Source: JBDKVA01 sp039679375 (GTDB lineage: Bacteria; Bacillota; Clostridia; Acetivibrionales; DTU013). From it: a stretch of 42,498 nt of DNA. The DNA lies in contig JBDKVA010000036.1 of assembly GCA_039679375.1 (NCBI GenBank), forward strand, positions 1 to 42,498. Direction: 5' to 3'. Below the pieces are notes generated by a model. That model was not told the DNA's origin. It saw only the letters and a list, made by a program, of their open reading frames with translations, and did no database searches. Every line of letters starts with the position of its first letter. The first letter of the stretch is position 1. Of this stretch, positions 1 to 7,982 are shown in pieces. The position numbers and the translations under genes are program-made.

Positions 1-1
1 T

Positions 2-409
2 GATGTGTTGTCCGAAAAATTCGATTACGAGTATTTTGCCGGCGCGGTTAAGCGTAATCCCAGAATGAATGTGAAAGCTTTCCTGATAGACCAGAATATA
101 TTGAAAGGAATCGGTAATGCATACGCAGACGAGATTCTTTGGAAATCCAATATCTCTCCTGAATCAGTTGTTGGAAAAATACCTGATGAAGCGCTTTCTG
201 ATTTGTTTTCGGCAATAGGCGACGTGTTAACGGATGCAATCGGCAATATAATAAAAATTGCTCCGGATATAGTAAGCGGAGAGGAACGCGGTTTTTTGAA
301 AGTTCACAACCCCAGAAAATCAGTAACGGATGAAGGGGACACCATTATTGTGAAGGAAATAGCTGCCAAGAAGACATACTATACAAAAAAACAGAGGCTT
401 TTCAAATAA
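2..409 (+). CDS. Fpg/Nei-family DNA glycosylase, C-terminal part (5' end outside window)
   Basis: This is the C-terminal part of a formamidopyrimidine-DNA glycosylase (Fpg/MutM/Nei family), which removes oxidised bases in base excision repair. The frame is open to the left edge, so the catalytic N-terminal proline is not visible. What is seen is the helix-two-turn-helix DNA-binding region, with the family-typical segment KAFLIDQNILKGIGNAYADE at about residues 24-43 of the visible part. The C-terminal end (KVHNPRK, then KKTYYTKKQRLFK) has no cysteines, so the usual four-cysteine zinc finger is replaced by a zincless finger, as in some family members. The gene is followed by ku and ligD, giving a local DNA-repair cluster. 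Which oxidised bases it prefers cannot be told from this fragment. Confidence 0.85.
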   Translation, partial: DVLSEKFDYEYFAGAVKRNPRMNVKAFLIDQNILKGIGNAYADEILWKSNISPESVVGKIPDEALSDLFSAIGDVLTDAIGNIIKIAPDIVSGEERGFLKVHNPRKSVTDEGDTIIVKEIAAKKTYYTKKQRLFK

Positions 410-454
410 GCAGTGACCTTAAGGCCCGGAAGGAAATTGAAGACAAGAAGGTAC

Positions 455-482
455 AGGCATGCATTAGTCTACGAGCGGACTT
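455..482 (+). repeat. Repeat A, partial copy (right end only)
   Basis: The segment resembles the right end of the full element at 6534-6698: it carries GCATGCATTAG followed by GAGCGGACTTCTA, against GCATACATTAG and GAGCGGACTCCTA in the full copy. It lies in the short gap between the glycosylase gene and the 3' end of ku. No matching left arm is visible, so this is probably a decayed or truncated copy. Confidence 0.5.
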
Positions 483-1310
483 CTACGCGCCTTTCTTTTT
501 AGTTGTCCTTTTGGCTCCAGGCTTATCCTCTTTATCCTTATTTACTTTGCCGTCATTCTGCTTTTCAATGCTGGCTTTCAGCGCGTCCAAAAGATTAATG
601 ACATTTCCGGCCCGCTCCGGTGTGGGCGCGACGACCTCTTTTCCGGATATTTTTGTTTCAATGAGCTCTTTGAGCTTGCCCTGGTATTCATCCTTATATT
701 GAGCCGGGTCGAAAGGCGTGTCCATTGAGTTGATCAGCACCTGAGCCATTTTCAGCTCCTGCTCGGCGGGCTCCGGAATTTTGTAAGACTTTTGCAGCTC
801 CTTGATATCATCCTGATAAAACATGGTTGAAATCAGCATCCCATTTTCACGCGGGATGATTGCCATCAATGTATCCTTTGTTCCCAGGACGGTCTTGCCT
901 ATCGCAATTTTCTGCTCACTCATCAGAGCGGACCTCAGGAGTTCAAAAGCCCTCTCTCCTCCCGCATCCGGGACAGCCTGGTAGGTCTTGTCATAATAAG
1001 CCGGCGATATCTGATTTAATTGCGCAAAGTGCAGGATCTGAATCGATTTTTCCTTTTCGGTCTTGATTTTTTCTATTTCGTCGTCAGATACGACGACGTA
1101 ACGCTCCTTATCATACTCATAGCCTTTGACAATGTCCTCGCTTTTCAGTTCCTTTCCGCAATGAGCGCAAGTCTTTTTATACCGCACACGGCTCTGATCT
1201 TCTTTGTGCAGCTGATTAAAATGTATATCATTATCCTGCGTGGCTGTGTACAAAGACACAGGAATCGCCACGAGTCCGAATGAAATAACGGATCGATGTG
1301 ATACTGGCAT
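483..1310 (-). CDS. ku: Ku protein, bacterial non-homologous end joining
   Basis: Bacterial Ku forms a homodimeric ring that binds double-strand DNA ends and recruits LigD for non-homologous end joining. The 275-residue protein begins MPVSHRSVISFGLVAIPVSL, the typical start of the Ku core, and contains the conserved region with TCAHCGKEL and VKGYEYDKERYVV in the first third. It ends in a lysine-rich tail (KRTTKKKGA), as often seen in bacterial Ku. I chose the ATG at 1310 because GGAGGTG lies just upstream on the minus strand; an in-frame upstream extension to 1367 lacks such a site. The gene is divergent from ligD, 330 bp apart, so the two repair partners probably share a regulatory region. 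Identification is firm. Confidence 0.95.
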   Translation of the reverse strand: MPVSHRSVISFGLVAIPVSLYTATQDNDIHFNQLHKEDQSRVRYKKTCAHCGKELKSEDIVKGYEYDKERYVVVSDDEIEKIKTEKEKSIQILHFAQLNQISPAYYDKTYQAVPDAGGERAFELLRSALMSEQKIAIGKTVLGTKDTLMAIIPRENGMLISTMFYQDDIKELQKSYKIPEPAEQELKMAQVLINSMDTPFDPAQYKDEYQGKLKELIETKISGKEVVAPTPERAGNVINLLDALKASIEKQNDGKVNKDKEDKPGAKRTTKKKGA

Positions 1311-1460
1311 AAACGCACCTCCGGTAATTATAAGTTCCAGAAACAACAATTTTATACAAAGGAGCAATGATGTTTCTGCAAAAAGAATCTTCTTTGCATT
1401 AACTATAGTTTAACCAAAGCGCAGGCAAATATAACGAGGCAGCAAAATGTGCTTCATTAT

Positions 1461-1601
1461 CAAATGGATAACTCCCGCAGAAACGGCAGATAATAAATAT
1501 CTTAAAAAGCGTTAAATATCCGGATATTCGCCGTCTTTTGAAAGTTTTGGATAAGAAAATGAGCTGAAAATCTGCATATATCAGTTCCCGTGGGGACTCC
1601 C
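1461..1601 (+). repeat. Repeat A, copy between ku and ligD
   Basis: The 330-bp gap between ku and ligD is largely filled by a degenerate copy of repeat A. From about 1503 it matches the centre and right arm of the 6534-6698 element, including AGCGTTAAATAT, GGATATTCGCCGT, GAAAGTTTTGGA, AAAATCTGCAT and GGACTCC. The central AATATCCGGATATT is a perfect palindrome here. The left arm is eroded, with only short matches such as CAGAAACGGCAGAT. The rest of the gap is AT-rich and I see no further gene in it; promoters for ku and ligD must lie here. Confidence 0.6.
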
Positions 1602-1640
1602 GAAAAGCCGCCGCGGTATGCAAAAAGGAAAGTAATGCGG

Positions 1641-4103
1641 ATGGCTGTAAAATTGGAACAATACAACCGAAAAAGGAATTTTGAAAAAACAGGAGAACCC
1701 GAAGGTGAAGCTGAAAAGCCCCAAAAACGTCTGAAGTTTGTCGTCCAGCACCATATAGCCCGAAGAGATCACTTCGACCTGCGTCTCGAATGGGATGGAG
1801 TTCTTTTAAGTTGGGCGGTGCCCAGGGGACCTTCCTATGATACCTGCGACAAGAGGCTCGCCATACAAGTGGAGGATCATCCACTGGAATACAGGAACTT
1901 TGAGGGGACTATTCCAAAAGGGGAATATGGCGGAGGCACCGTGATGCTCTGGGATGAAGGCTCATGGGAACCCGAGGAGGACGCGGAGGAAGGACTTGGT
2001 CAAGGTTCGCTGAAGTTTGTTCTAAAAGGAAAAAGGCTCAAGGGAAAATGGGCGTTGGTCCGATTGAAAGCGGAAGTGGGTGAGACAAAGAATAACTGGC
2101 TTTTGCTCAAGGAAAAAGACAATTACGCCAAAACCGCCGATGGGATCTCTCAGTTTATCACCAGCGTCAGGACCGGACGCACCATGGCGGAAATTGAAGA
2201 AGGGATGGATGAAAAAATCACCAGGAATCCATTCAACAAGGCTGATGTGCAGCTTGCCAGACTTGTCAATACGGTCCCTGAGGGCCAGGATTGGCTATAT
2301 GAGCTAAAATACGACGGCTACAGGATCCTTGCATATGTGGAGGGCGACAACGCCAGGCTCATAACCAGGAACGGCAATGATAATACAGAACGGTTCCAGG
2401 ATGTCGCATATTCCCTCATTGATTGGGCTGCCGGAAGGGCAATGATTCTGGACGGGGAAATGGTGATCACGGATGCGGAAGGCAGGACAGACTTCCAGGC
2501 TTTGCAGAACTATATAAGAAATCCTGATGGTAAAAACCTTATCTATGTCGTTTTTGACCTGTTGGCTTTGGATGGGGCGGACTTAAGAGGACACCGCCTG
2601 ATAGATAGAAAAGAACCGCTTGAAGCTCTTATGAAGGATTCACCTAAAAACCTCTGCTATAGCCAATATATCAGAGGGAATGGAAAGGAAAGCTTTCTTG
2701 CGGCCTGCAAAGCAAATCTGGAAGGGATCGTCGGTAAAAAAGCTGATTCCGTATACAGCGGGACAAGAAACGGCGACTGGATCAAGCTAAAATGCGATAA
2801 AAGGCAGGAATTCGTCATTGGAGGATATACGCTGTCAGATAAAAAAACCAGCGGGGTAAGCTCGCTTCTCCTTGGCGTTTATGAAGGAAAGGAACTGGTC
2901 TATGCCGGACGCGCCGGAACGGGACTGACCGTACGCAGTATGAAAGAGCTGGAGAAAAAATTTGAAAGTATGAAGAGGGAAGCGGCTCCTTTCAAACATA
3001 CGCCGGAGCCCAGAAAGAATGAAAAGATCACCTGGCTTGAACCTGAGCTGGTTGCAGAAATTAAGTTTACCGAATGGACCGAAGATCATCTGTTAAGGCA
3101 GGCAAGCTTCAAGGGGCTGCGGACGGATAAGGAGCCCAGGGATATAAAAAAGGAAAGTGCTGATGATAAAACACAGTCAGACAAAAAAATGAAGGAAAAG
3201 CGATCACCTGCCCAAAATTCGGAGGGACCAATGAAAGGAAACGACGATAGCATCATCATCAATGGAATAAAGATCACCAGCCCGGACAAGGTGATATTTG
3301 ATGATCCTGAAATCACAAAAGCGGATGTGGTCCGGTATTATGCGAAGGTGTCGGAACGCATGCTGCCGTACGTGGGTCACAGAATTCTCAGCATTGTACG
3401 CTGCCCGAAGGGAATATCCCGGTCCTGCTTCTATAAAAAGCATCCCGGTCCGGATAACAAAGGAATCGTCACAATACCGGTCCTGACCGGCAGCGGAGAA
3501 AAGGAAGACTACTTCTATATCGAGAACGCAGCCGGACTCATATTTGAAGCACAGATGGGCACGCTGGAATTCCATACCTGGGGCAGCCGTGCGGAGGATC
3601 TGGAAAAGCCGGATATGATGGTATTTGACCTGGATCCGGATGAGGGAATGGACCTGGAAACGGTGCGCCGAGGTGTAAGAGATATAAAAAGTTTTCTTGA
3701 TCAGCTATCGCTGATCTCGTATCTTAAGACCAGCGGAGGCAAAGGATACCATGTGGCCGTGCCTTTCAAACCATCCGTGGGGTGGGATACATTTCACGAT
3801 TTTGCCAGGCGTATTGCCGAAGCTATGGAACAAAAGTGGCCTGACCGCTACACAAGCAATGTCAGAAAGAATAAACGGGAAAACAGGATATTCATCGATT
3901 GGATCCGAAACGGCAGAGGCGCCACAAGCATTGCCCCCTATTCCATTAGAGCGAGAGAAAGGGCGCCGGTGTCCATGCCAATCACATGGGAAGAGCTTGA
4001 CACGGCGGCTCCCGATGGCGTCAATATGACGGACGCGTTAAGGAGGATTGGCGGCAATGATCCGTGGAAAGATTTTTTTCAGGTTAATCAACAACTTAAA
4101 TGA
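1641..4103 (+). CDS. ligD: ATP-dependent DNA ligase LigD (phosphoesterase-ligase-polymerase)
   Basis: LigD processes, fills and seals DNA ends held by Ku. This 820-residue protein has all three catalytic domains in the order 3'-phosphoesterase, ligase, polymerase/primase. The phosphoesterase domain begins near residue 33 (VVQHHIARRDHFDLRLEWDG). The ligase nucleotidyltransferase motif ELKYDGYR sits near residue 221, with the lysine that takes AMP near 223. A lysine/aspartate-rich linker follows at about 495-530. The polymerase domain runs from about 536, with metal-binding aspartates in FDLDPDEG near 661 and TSGGKGYHV near 697. This order is that of Pseudomonas-type LigD rather than the Lig-Pol form of Bacillus. 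ATGs at 1635 and 1641 compete; the AAGGAAAG box at 1625-1632 is better spaced from 1641. Its partner ku is divergent. Confidence 0.95.
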   Translation: MAVKLEQYNRKRNFEKTGEPEGEAEKPQKRLKFVVQHHIARRDHFDLRLEWDGVLLSWAVPRGPSYDTCDKRLAIQVEDHPLEYRNFEGTIPKGEYGGGTVMLWDEGSWEPEEDAEEGLGQGSLKFVLKGKRLKGKWALVRLKAEVGETKNNWLLLKEKDNYAKTADGISQFITSVRTGRTMAEIEEGMDEKITRNPFNKADVQLARLVNTVPEGQDWLYELKYDGYRILAYVEGDNARLITRNGNDNTERFQDVAYSLIDWAAGRAMILDGEMVITDAEGRTDFQALQNYIRNPDGKNLIYVVFDLLALDGADLRGHRLIDRKEPLEALMKDSPKNLCYSQYIRGNGKESFLAACKANLEGIVGKKADSVYSGTRNGDWIKLKCDKRQEFVIGGYTLSDKKTSGVSSLLLGVYEGKELVYAGRAGTGLTVRSMKELEKKFESMKREAAPFKHTPEPRKNEKITWLEPELVAEIKFTEWTEDHLLRQASFKGLRTDKEPRDIKKESADDKTQSDKKMKEKRSPAQNSEGPMKGNDDSIIINGIKITSPDKVIFDDPEITKADVVRYYAKVSERMLPYVGHRILSIVRCPKGISRSCFYKKHPGPDNKGIVTIPVLTGSGEKEDYFYIENAAGLIFEAQMGTLEFHTWGSRAEDLEKPDMMVFDLDPDEGMDLETVRRGVRDIKSFLDQLSLISYLKTSGGKGYHVAVPFKPSVGWDTFHDFARRIAEAMEQKWPDRYTSNVRKNKRENRIFIDWIRNGRGATSIAPYSIRARERAPVSMPITWEELDTAAPDGVNMTDALRRIGGNDPWKDFFQVNQQLK

Positions 4104-4321
4104 AGAACGGACAAGGTTTGTTACATTGCCGAATCGGGCGTAAACTGTATATAGGCATATGAAGGGCTGAGGAGCTGTACTTTTATGTGCATTCTTGCTT
4201 TTTAAATGGTCTTAGGTTACAATGATTTTATTCCTAAGATTAAATGATTTTATTCGTAAAATAAGTGAATCATACTATCGGATAATTATTGGCTGCAAAT
4301 TCGCGAAAGGGGAACAAGCTT

Positions 4322-4516
4322 ATGAAATGTGCAGTATGCGGATATCGATTCAATGAGCCGGATGAAAAAAACAGTGAAAAGCTTATCAGTGACGGAGACG
4401 AGCAGTTTATCAAGCTAATCAACACGTTCCACAGAAGGGACAGCGAAGGCAGCCTGGATGAGGCCTATTTGTTCGCATGCCCCAGATGCAAGACTGTCAG
4501 AATGGAATTGTGGTAA
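4322..4516 (+). CDS. Small zinc-ribbon protein, function unknown
   Basis: This is a 64-residue protein with two CxxC knuckles, CAVC at residues 3-6 and CPRC at 53-56, which together would bind one zinc ion as a zinc ribbon. No other domain is visible and I do not recognise a named family. The chosen ATG at 4322 follows GAAAGGGG at about 4305-4312; an upstream in-frame start at 4289 has no comparable ribosome binding site. The gene stands alone between ligD and the hydrogenase maturation operon, whose promoter begins only a few bases after its stop codon. Its role could be nucleic-acid binding or metal handling; the sequence does not say which. Confidence 0.65.
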   Translation: MKCAVCGYRFNEPDEKNSEKLISDGDEQFIKLINTFHRRDSEGSLDEAYLFACPRCKTVRMELW

Positions 4517-4521
4517 ATATA

Positions 4522-4550
4522 TTGACATTTAATTAACAAAGTAATAAGAT
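4522..4550 (+). promoter_or_regulatory. Promoter of the hydrogenase maturation operon with an overlapping Rex-like site
   Basis: TTGACA at 4522-4527 and TAAGAT at 4545-4550 are separated by 17 bp, a good sigma-A promoter. Positions 4522-4539 also read TTGACATTTAATTAACAA. Against the Rex consensus TTGTTAA-N4-TTAACAA, the right half matches 7 of 7 and the left half 4 of 7. Rex bound here would cover the -35 box. The rex gene lies in this window at 38.9 kb. The promoter is clear; the Rex role is inferred. Confidence 0.65.
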
Positions 4551-4556
4551 TAAATC

Positions 4557-4773
4557 AGTCATTCGTGATGAATACTATTTGGAAGTGTCAAAAACACCTG
4601 TTTATTTTTCATGCGTGACAGTACCACCGTATCCCGACGGAAAAGACGAACGGATCTGATCCGGAAGGCGAAGGACTTGAACTAATGGCGCTTAGCGCCG
4701 TATTTTGGCGTTTTTCACGTCGGAATATTATGATTGTCCGCACCTTTCGGATGTTATCCGGGAGGTGTTTTTT
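4557..4773 (+). promoter_or_regulatory. Structured leader with antiterminator/terminator arrangement, candidate attenuator or riboswitch
   Basis: The roughly 260-nt leader between the promoter and the TM1266-like gene contains several helices: CCGACG (4634-4639) with CGTCGG (4718-4723), CGGAT (4651-4655) with ATCCG (4659-4663), and GGCGC (4687-4691) with GCGCC (4695-4699). It ends in an intrinsic terminator at 4741-4773. The segment ATCCGGAAGG (4659-4668) can pair over ten bases, one of them G-U, with CCTTTCGGAT (4743-4752), the 5' arm of the terminator. It is nearly identical to the terminator's own 3' arm. So a local hairpin, an antiterminator and a terminator exclude one another, as in riboswitches and attenuators. 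I could not match it to a known riboswitch class. Confidence 0.6.
4741..4773 (+). terminator. Intrinsic terminator in the leader of the hydrogenase maturation operon
   Basis: CACCTTTCGGAT (4741-4752) pairs with ATCCGGGAGGTG (4756-4767) over a 3-nt loop, with two G-U pairs, followed by six Ts. It lies 42 bp before the first gene of the operon, so it is best read as a conditional terminator rather than the end of an upstream gene. Confidence 0.8.
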
Positions 4774-4815
4774 GTTGTACGTGAACTATGTTGAATATCA
4801 AAAGGAGGTATTTCA

Positions 4816-5076
4816 ATGAAACGGGCGGCAATCATCAGTGCGATACTTGATAAACCACAGGATTCCCAAAGGGCTTTCAATGACATTATTTCAGAATATC
4901 ACGACATCGTAAGGGGGCGCATGGGCATACCCTTCGGGCAGGGTAAAATTGCGCTTGTATCTCTTACGGTGGTGGCGGAGCTTGACCGCATCAACAGCCT
5001 GACAGGAAGGCTTGGAAAGCTGGATGGTGTGACGGTGAAGGCGTCTGTGGCGAAAGAAGGCATAATACTGGAATAA
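4816..5076 (+). CDS. TM1266-family iron-only hydrogenase system regulator
   Basis: This 86-residue protein matches the putative iron-only hydrogenase system regulator family (TM1266-like): a small ACT/NikR-C-like fold with MKRAAIISAILDKPQDSQRAFNDI at the N-terminus, shown here only by its first twenty residues MKRAAIISAILDKPQDSQRA. The family is typically found beside hydE, hydF and hydG, which fits here because hydG follows 65 bp downstream. It carries no obvious DNA-binding helix, so the regulatory role is inherited from the family name rather than shown. The start at 4816 is preceded by AAAGGAGG at 4801-4808. The gene lies directly behind the attenuator-like leader. The biochemical function of the family is not settled. 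Confidence 0.85.
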   Translation: MKRAAIISAILDKPQDSQRAFNDIISEYHDIVRGRMGIPFGQGKIALVSLTVVAELDRINSLTGRLGKLDGVTVKASVAKEGIILE

Positions 5077-5141
5077 AGCGGAGCAGGCTGCTGTATTAAG
5101 ATAGTATTAATAAAATAGCAATGTCGAAAGGGGATCATTTA

Positions 5142-6536
5142 ATGTTGGATTATGGCTGTGAAGAGAAGTTTATTGACAGGGAGTATATCGAATCGCTTTT
5201 GGAGTCCGCGAAGAATGCAAAGGATGGAGAGGTGGAACGCATTCTGGATAAGGCCGGCCGGTTCGAAGGCCTTACCCACCATGAAGTGGCGGTATTGCTG
5301 CAAACGGATAAAGAGCAATTTATCGATCGTATTTTTAAAATAGCAGGCAAAATAAAAAAGCATATTTACGGCGACCGTATCGTTATGTTTGCACCGCTTT
5401 ATGTCAGCGATCACTGTGTGAACAAATGCGTTTATTGTGGGTTCCGGTGCGATCACGACTATCCAAGGCGCAAGCTTACAATGGATGAAATCCGGGAGGA
5501 GGTCCGCATCCTTGAAAATATGGGCCATAAGAGGCTGGCGGTGGAAGCCGGGGAGGATCCGGTAAATTGCCCGATCGAATACATCGAGGAAGTACTGCAA
5601 ACGATTTACGGCATGAAATTTAAAAACGGCGAGATACGCCGCGTCAATGTAAACATAGCTGCAACGACCGTTGAGAATTACAGAAGGCTCAAAAGCGTCG
5701 GGATAGGGACATATATCCTTTTTCAGGAAACCTACCACGAGCCTACATATGAAAAGCTTCACCTGTCAGGTCCAAAGCACGATTACTGGTATCATACCAC
5801 GGCATTTGACCGTGCCCAGCAGGGTGGGATCGATGATGTAGGCGGGGGCGTGCTTTTTGGATTGTATGATTATAAATTTGAAGTGCTTGGTTTGATGCTG
5901 CATAACGAACACCTTGAAAAGCGCTTCAATGTCGGCTTCCATACCATTTCTGTGCCGCGTATACGCCATGCGGAGGGTGCTGATAATACGGCGGCTAAAT
6001 TTGTGCCTACCGATGATGAGTTTCTCAAGCTTGTAGCCATCGTACGCCTTGCTGTTCCCTTCACAGGTATGATCGTATCGACGCGTGAATCCGGGGAAAT
6101 GCGTAAAAAGCTCATCAATATAGGTATATCGCAGGTCAGCGGAGGTTCCTCCGTAGAGGTGGGCGGTTATGCAATGAGGGAAGCAAATATACCTCAATTC
6201 GTGCTGGCTGATAGCAGACCGGCAGGCAAGATAATCGAATGGCTGATGGATGAAGGCCTGGTTCCGAGCTTCTGTACGGCATGCTACAGAAAAGGACGTA
6301 CGGGAGACCGCTTTATGAGTCTGGCAAAGACCGGGAATATTAAAAACGTATGCCTTCCCAATGCGCTCACGACTCTTTGCGAATATGCACAGGACTATGG
6401 CGATGATAATTTCCGGCAGAAGGCAGACAGGATCATCGAAGAACATATCACGGCAATACTGAATGACAAGGTAAGGCAGCTTACCGCGGACAATATCGCA
6501 CGGATCAAGGCAGGAGAAAGAGATTTGTATATATAG
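5142..6536 (+). CDS. hydG: [FeFe]-hydrogenase H-cluster maturase HydG (radical SAM tyrosine lyase)
   Basis: HydG cleaves tyrosine with radical SAM chemistry to make the CO and cyanide ligands of the hydrogenase H-cluster. The 464-residue protein shows the radical SAM motif CVNKCVYC (CxxxCxxC) near residues 93-100. The second, auxiliary iron-sulfur site typical of HydG is present near the C-terminus as CTAC and a third cysteine 22 residues later (CX2CX22C). Length and motifs are those of HydG rather than HydE or ThiH. The ATG at 5142 has AAAGGGG nine bases upstream, so I prefer it to the in-frame 5121 ATG. Its stop codon TAG forms the first three bases of repeat A. hydF follows; hydE is not in this window. 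Confidence 0.96.
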   Translation: MLDYGCEEKFIDREYIESLLESAKNAKDGEVERILDKAGRFEGLTHHEVAVLLQTDKEQFIDRIFKIAGKIKKHIYGDRIVMFAPLYVSDHCVNKCVYCGFRCDHDYPRRKLTMDEIREEVRILENMGHKRLAVEAGEDPVNCPIEYIEEVLQTIYGMKFKNGEIRRVNVNIAATTVENYRRLKSVGIGTYILFQETYHEPTYEKLHLSGPKHDYWYHTTAFDRAQQGGIDDVGGGVLFGLYDYKFEVLGLMLHNEHLEKRFNVGFHTISVPRIRHAEGADNTAAKFVPTDDEFLKLVAIVRLAVPFTGMIVSTRESGEMRKKLINIGISQVSGGSSVEVGGYAMREANIPQFVLADSRPAGKIIEWLMDEGLVPSFCTACYRKGRTGDRFMSLAKTGNIKNVCLPNALTTLCEYAQDYGDDNFRQKADRIIEEHITAILNDKVRQLTADNIARIKAGERDLYI

Positions 6537-6698
6537 GAGTCCGCTAGAAAACTCCTGCACGCATCTTTTCGTCCATTGTTTCCGCCCAAATTTTTCAAAA
6601 AAAGCGTTAAATATCTGGATATTCGCCGTTTTTTTGAAAGTTTTGGACGAAAAAATGACCTAAAAATCTGCATACATTAGTTTCCGAGCGGACTCCTA
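6534..6698 (+). repeat. Repeat A, complete 165-bp inverted-repeat element
   Basis: The element starts with TAGGAGTCCGCT (6534-6545) and ends with its exact reverse complement AGCGGACTCCTA (6687-6698). The arms stay imperfectly complementary for about 65 bp towards a centre that contains AATATCTGGATATT, so the whole could form one long hairpin. It fills the gap between hydG and hydF, contains no plausible gene, and provides both the hydG stop codon and an AGGAG at its right border. It resembles a MITE or other non-autonomous mobile repeat. Related partial copies lie at 455-482 and 1461-1601. Confidence 0.75.
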
Positions 6699-6730
6699 GG
6701 AGTAACATGGCATACGTATGGAGGTATTTT

Positions 6731-7975
6731 ATGGGTATGAATACGACGCCAAGCGGCGAAAGGCCGCATATAGCGTTTTTTGGAAGAAGGAATACGGGAA
6801 AATCCAGTCTCGTAAATGCAATAGCCGGCCAACCGCTTTCTATTGTTTCGGAGGTCAAGGGAACTACCACTGACCCTGTTTACAAGGCAATGGAGCTATT
6901 GCCGCTGGGTCCGGTAATGTTGATTGACACCCCGGGTCTGGATGATGAAGGCGAGCTTGGAAATCTGCGCGTTCAGAAGACCCGCGAGGTGCTCGCGAAA
7001 ACCGATATAGCCGTTATCGTGTGTGAAGCGCGGGATAAGCTTGGCTCTGGAGCTTTGGAGCTTGACCTGATTTCGCAGATCACCGAAAGGAGGCTGCCTT
7101 TTGTTGTCGTACTCAACAAATGCGATATATACAAGCCCTCCGCGGGAGATATAAAGGAGATCGAACAAAAGGCCGGCGCCAAAGTGCTTTGCGTTTCGGC
7201 AGCAGCGCATGACGGCATACAGGAGTTGAAGGAGTATCTTTCAAGAATCGTCCCGGAGGATGAGGGCAGCTGTGTTCTGGTGCGTGATCTGCTTCAGCCG
7301 GGCGAACTGGCGGTGCTGGTGGTGCCGATCGACAGCGCGGCGCCAAAAGGCAGATTGATACTTCCGCAGCAGCAGGTGATCAGGGATATCCTGGAAGCCG
7401 GTGCCATCTCCGTCGTGACCAGGGAGACGGAATTGAAACAGACACTGGATAAGCTGGGTATAAAGCCTAAATTGGTGATTACCGATTCGCAGGTGTTTGA
7501 AAAGGTTTCGGCAGTGACGCCGGGGGATATCCCGCTTACTTCGTTTTCGATCCTGTTTGCCAGATACAAGGGCGATCTGGAGGAATTGATGAAGGGCGCG
7601 AAGGCTATCGAAAATCTGAAGGACGGGGATAAAGTACTCATAGCGGAAGGCTGCACGCATCACAGGCAGTGTGATGACATCGGCACGGTCAAGCTTCCGC
7701 GCTGGCTGAGCAGGTATACGGGGAAAAAGCTGGAATTCGATTTTTCCAGCGGGAACCATTTCCCGGGCAACCTGTCGGATTATAAAATCGTTATACACTG
7801 CGGCGCATGCATGCTGAACCGCATGGAAATGAACCACCGCATCAGAACCGTAACAGGCTGCGGGGTACCAATTGTAAATTATGGCGTACTCATTGCCTAT
7901 ATGCAGGGTATTCTTGCAAGGACAACCGAGCCCTTCAGTAAAATGAGAAAAGCCGATACATTTAATTGCGTGTAG
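6731..7975 (+). CDS. hydF: [FeFe]-hydrogenase H-cluster maturation GTPase HydF
   Basis: HydF is the scaffold GTPase on which the diiron subcluster is assembled before transfer to apo-hydrogenase. The 414-residue protein has GTPase motifs G1 GRRNTGKSS near residues 18-26, G3 DTPG near 67 and G4 NKCD near 130. The C-terminal third carries the iron-sulfur ligands typical of HydF, CTHH and later HCGAC. The start at 6731 has GGAGG at 6720-6724 and fits the family N-terminus (MNTTPSGERPHIAFFG two residues in). An in-frame ATG at 6707 with AGGAG from the repeat border is an alternative. The gene is probably cotranscribed with hydG across repeat A, unless that hairpin reduces read-through. Confidence 0.96.
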   Translation: MGMNTTPSGERPHIAFFGRRNTGKSSLVNAIAGQPLSIVSEVKGTTTDPVYKAMELLPLGPVMLIDTPGLDDEGELGNLRVQKTREVLAKTDIAVIVCEARDKLGSGALELDLISQITERRLPFVVVLNKCDIYKPSAGDIKEIEQKAGAKVLCVSAAAHDGIQELKEYLSRIVPEDEGSCVLVRDLLQPGELAVLVVPIDSAAPKGRLILPQQQVIRDILEAGAISVVTRETELKQTLDKLGIKPKLVITDSQVFEKVSAVTPGDIPLTSFSILFARYKGDLEELMKGAKAIENLKDGDKVLIAEGCTHHRQCDDIGTVKLPRWLSRYTGKKLEFDFSSGNHFPGNLSDYKIVIHCGACMLNRMEMNHRIRTVTGCGVPIVNYGVLIAYMQGILARTTEPFSKMRKADTFNCV

Positions 7976-7982
7976 GTTATGC

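Noticed and set aside
1399..1884. Minus-strand open frame of 161 codons between ku and ligD
   Set aside because: It runs across repeat A and the ligD start on the opposite strand, with no ribosome binding site or family likeness; a shadow frame.
4557..4740. Assignment of the leader to a known riboswitch class (TPP, SAM, c-di-GMP, THF, ZTP, fluoride, T-box)
   Set aside because: None of the conserved core sequences I know for these classes is present, so no class name is given.
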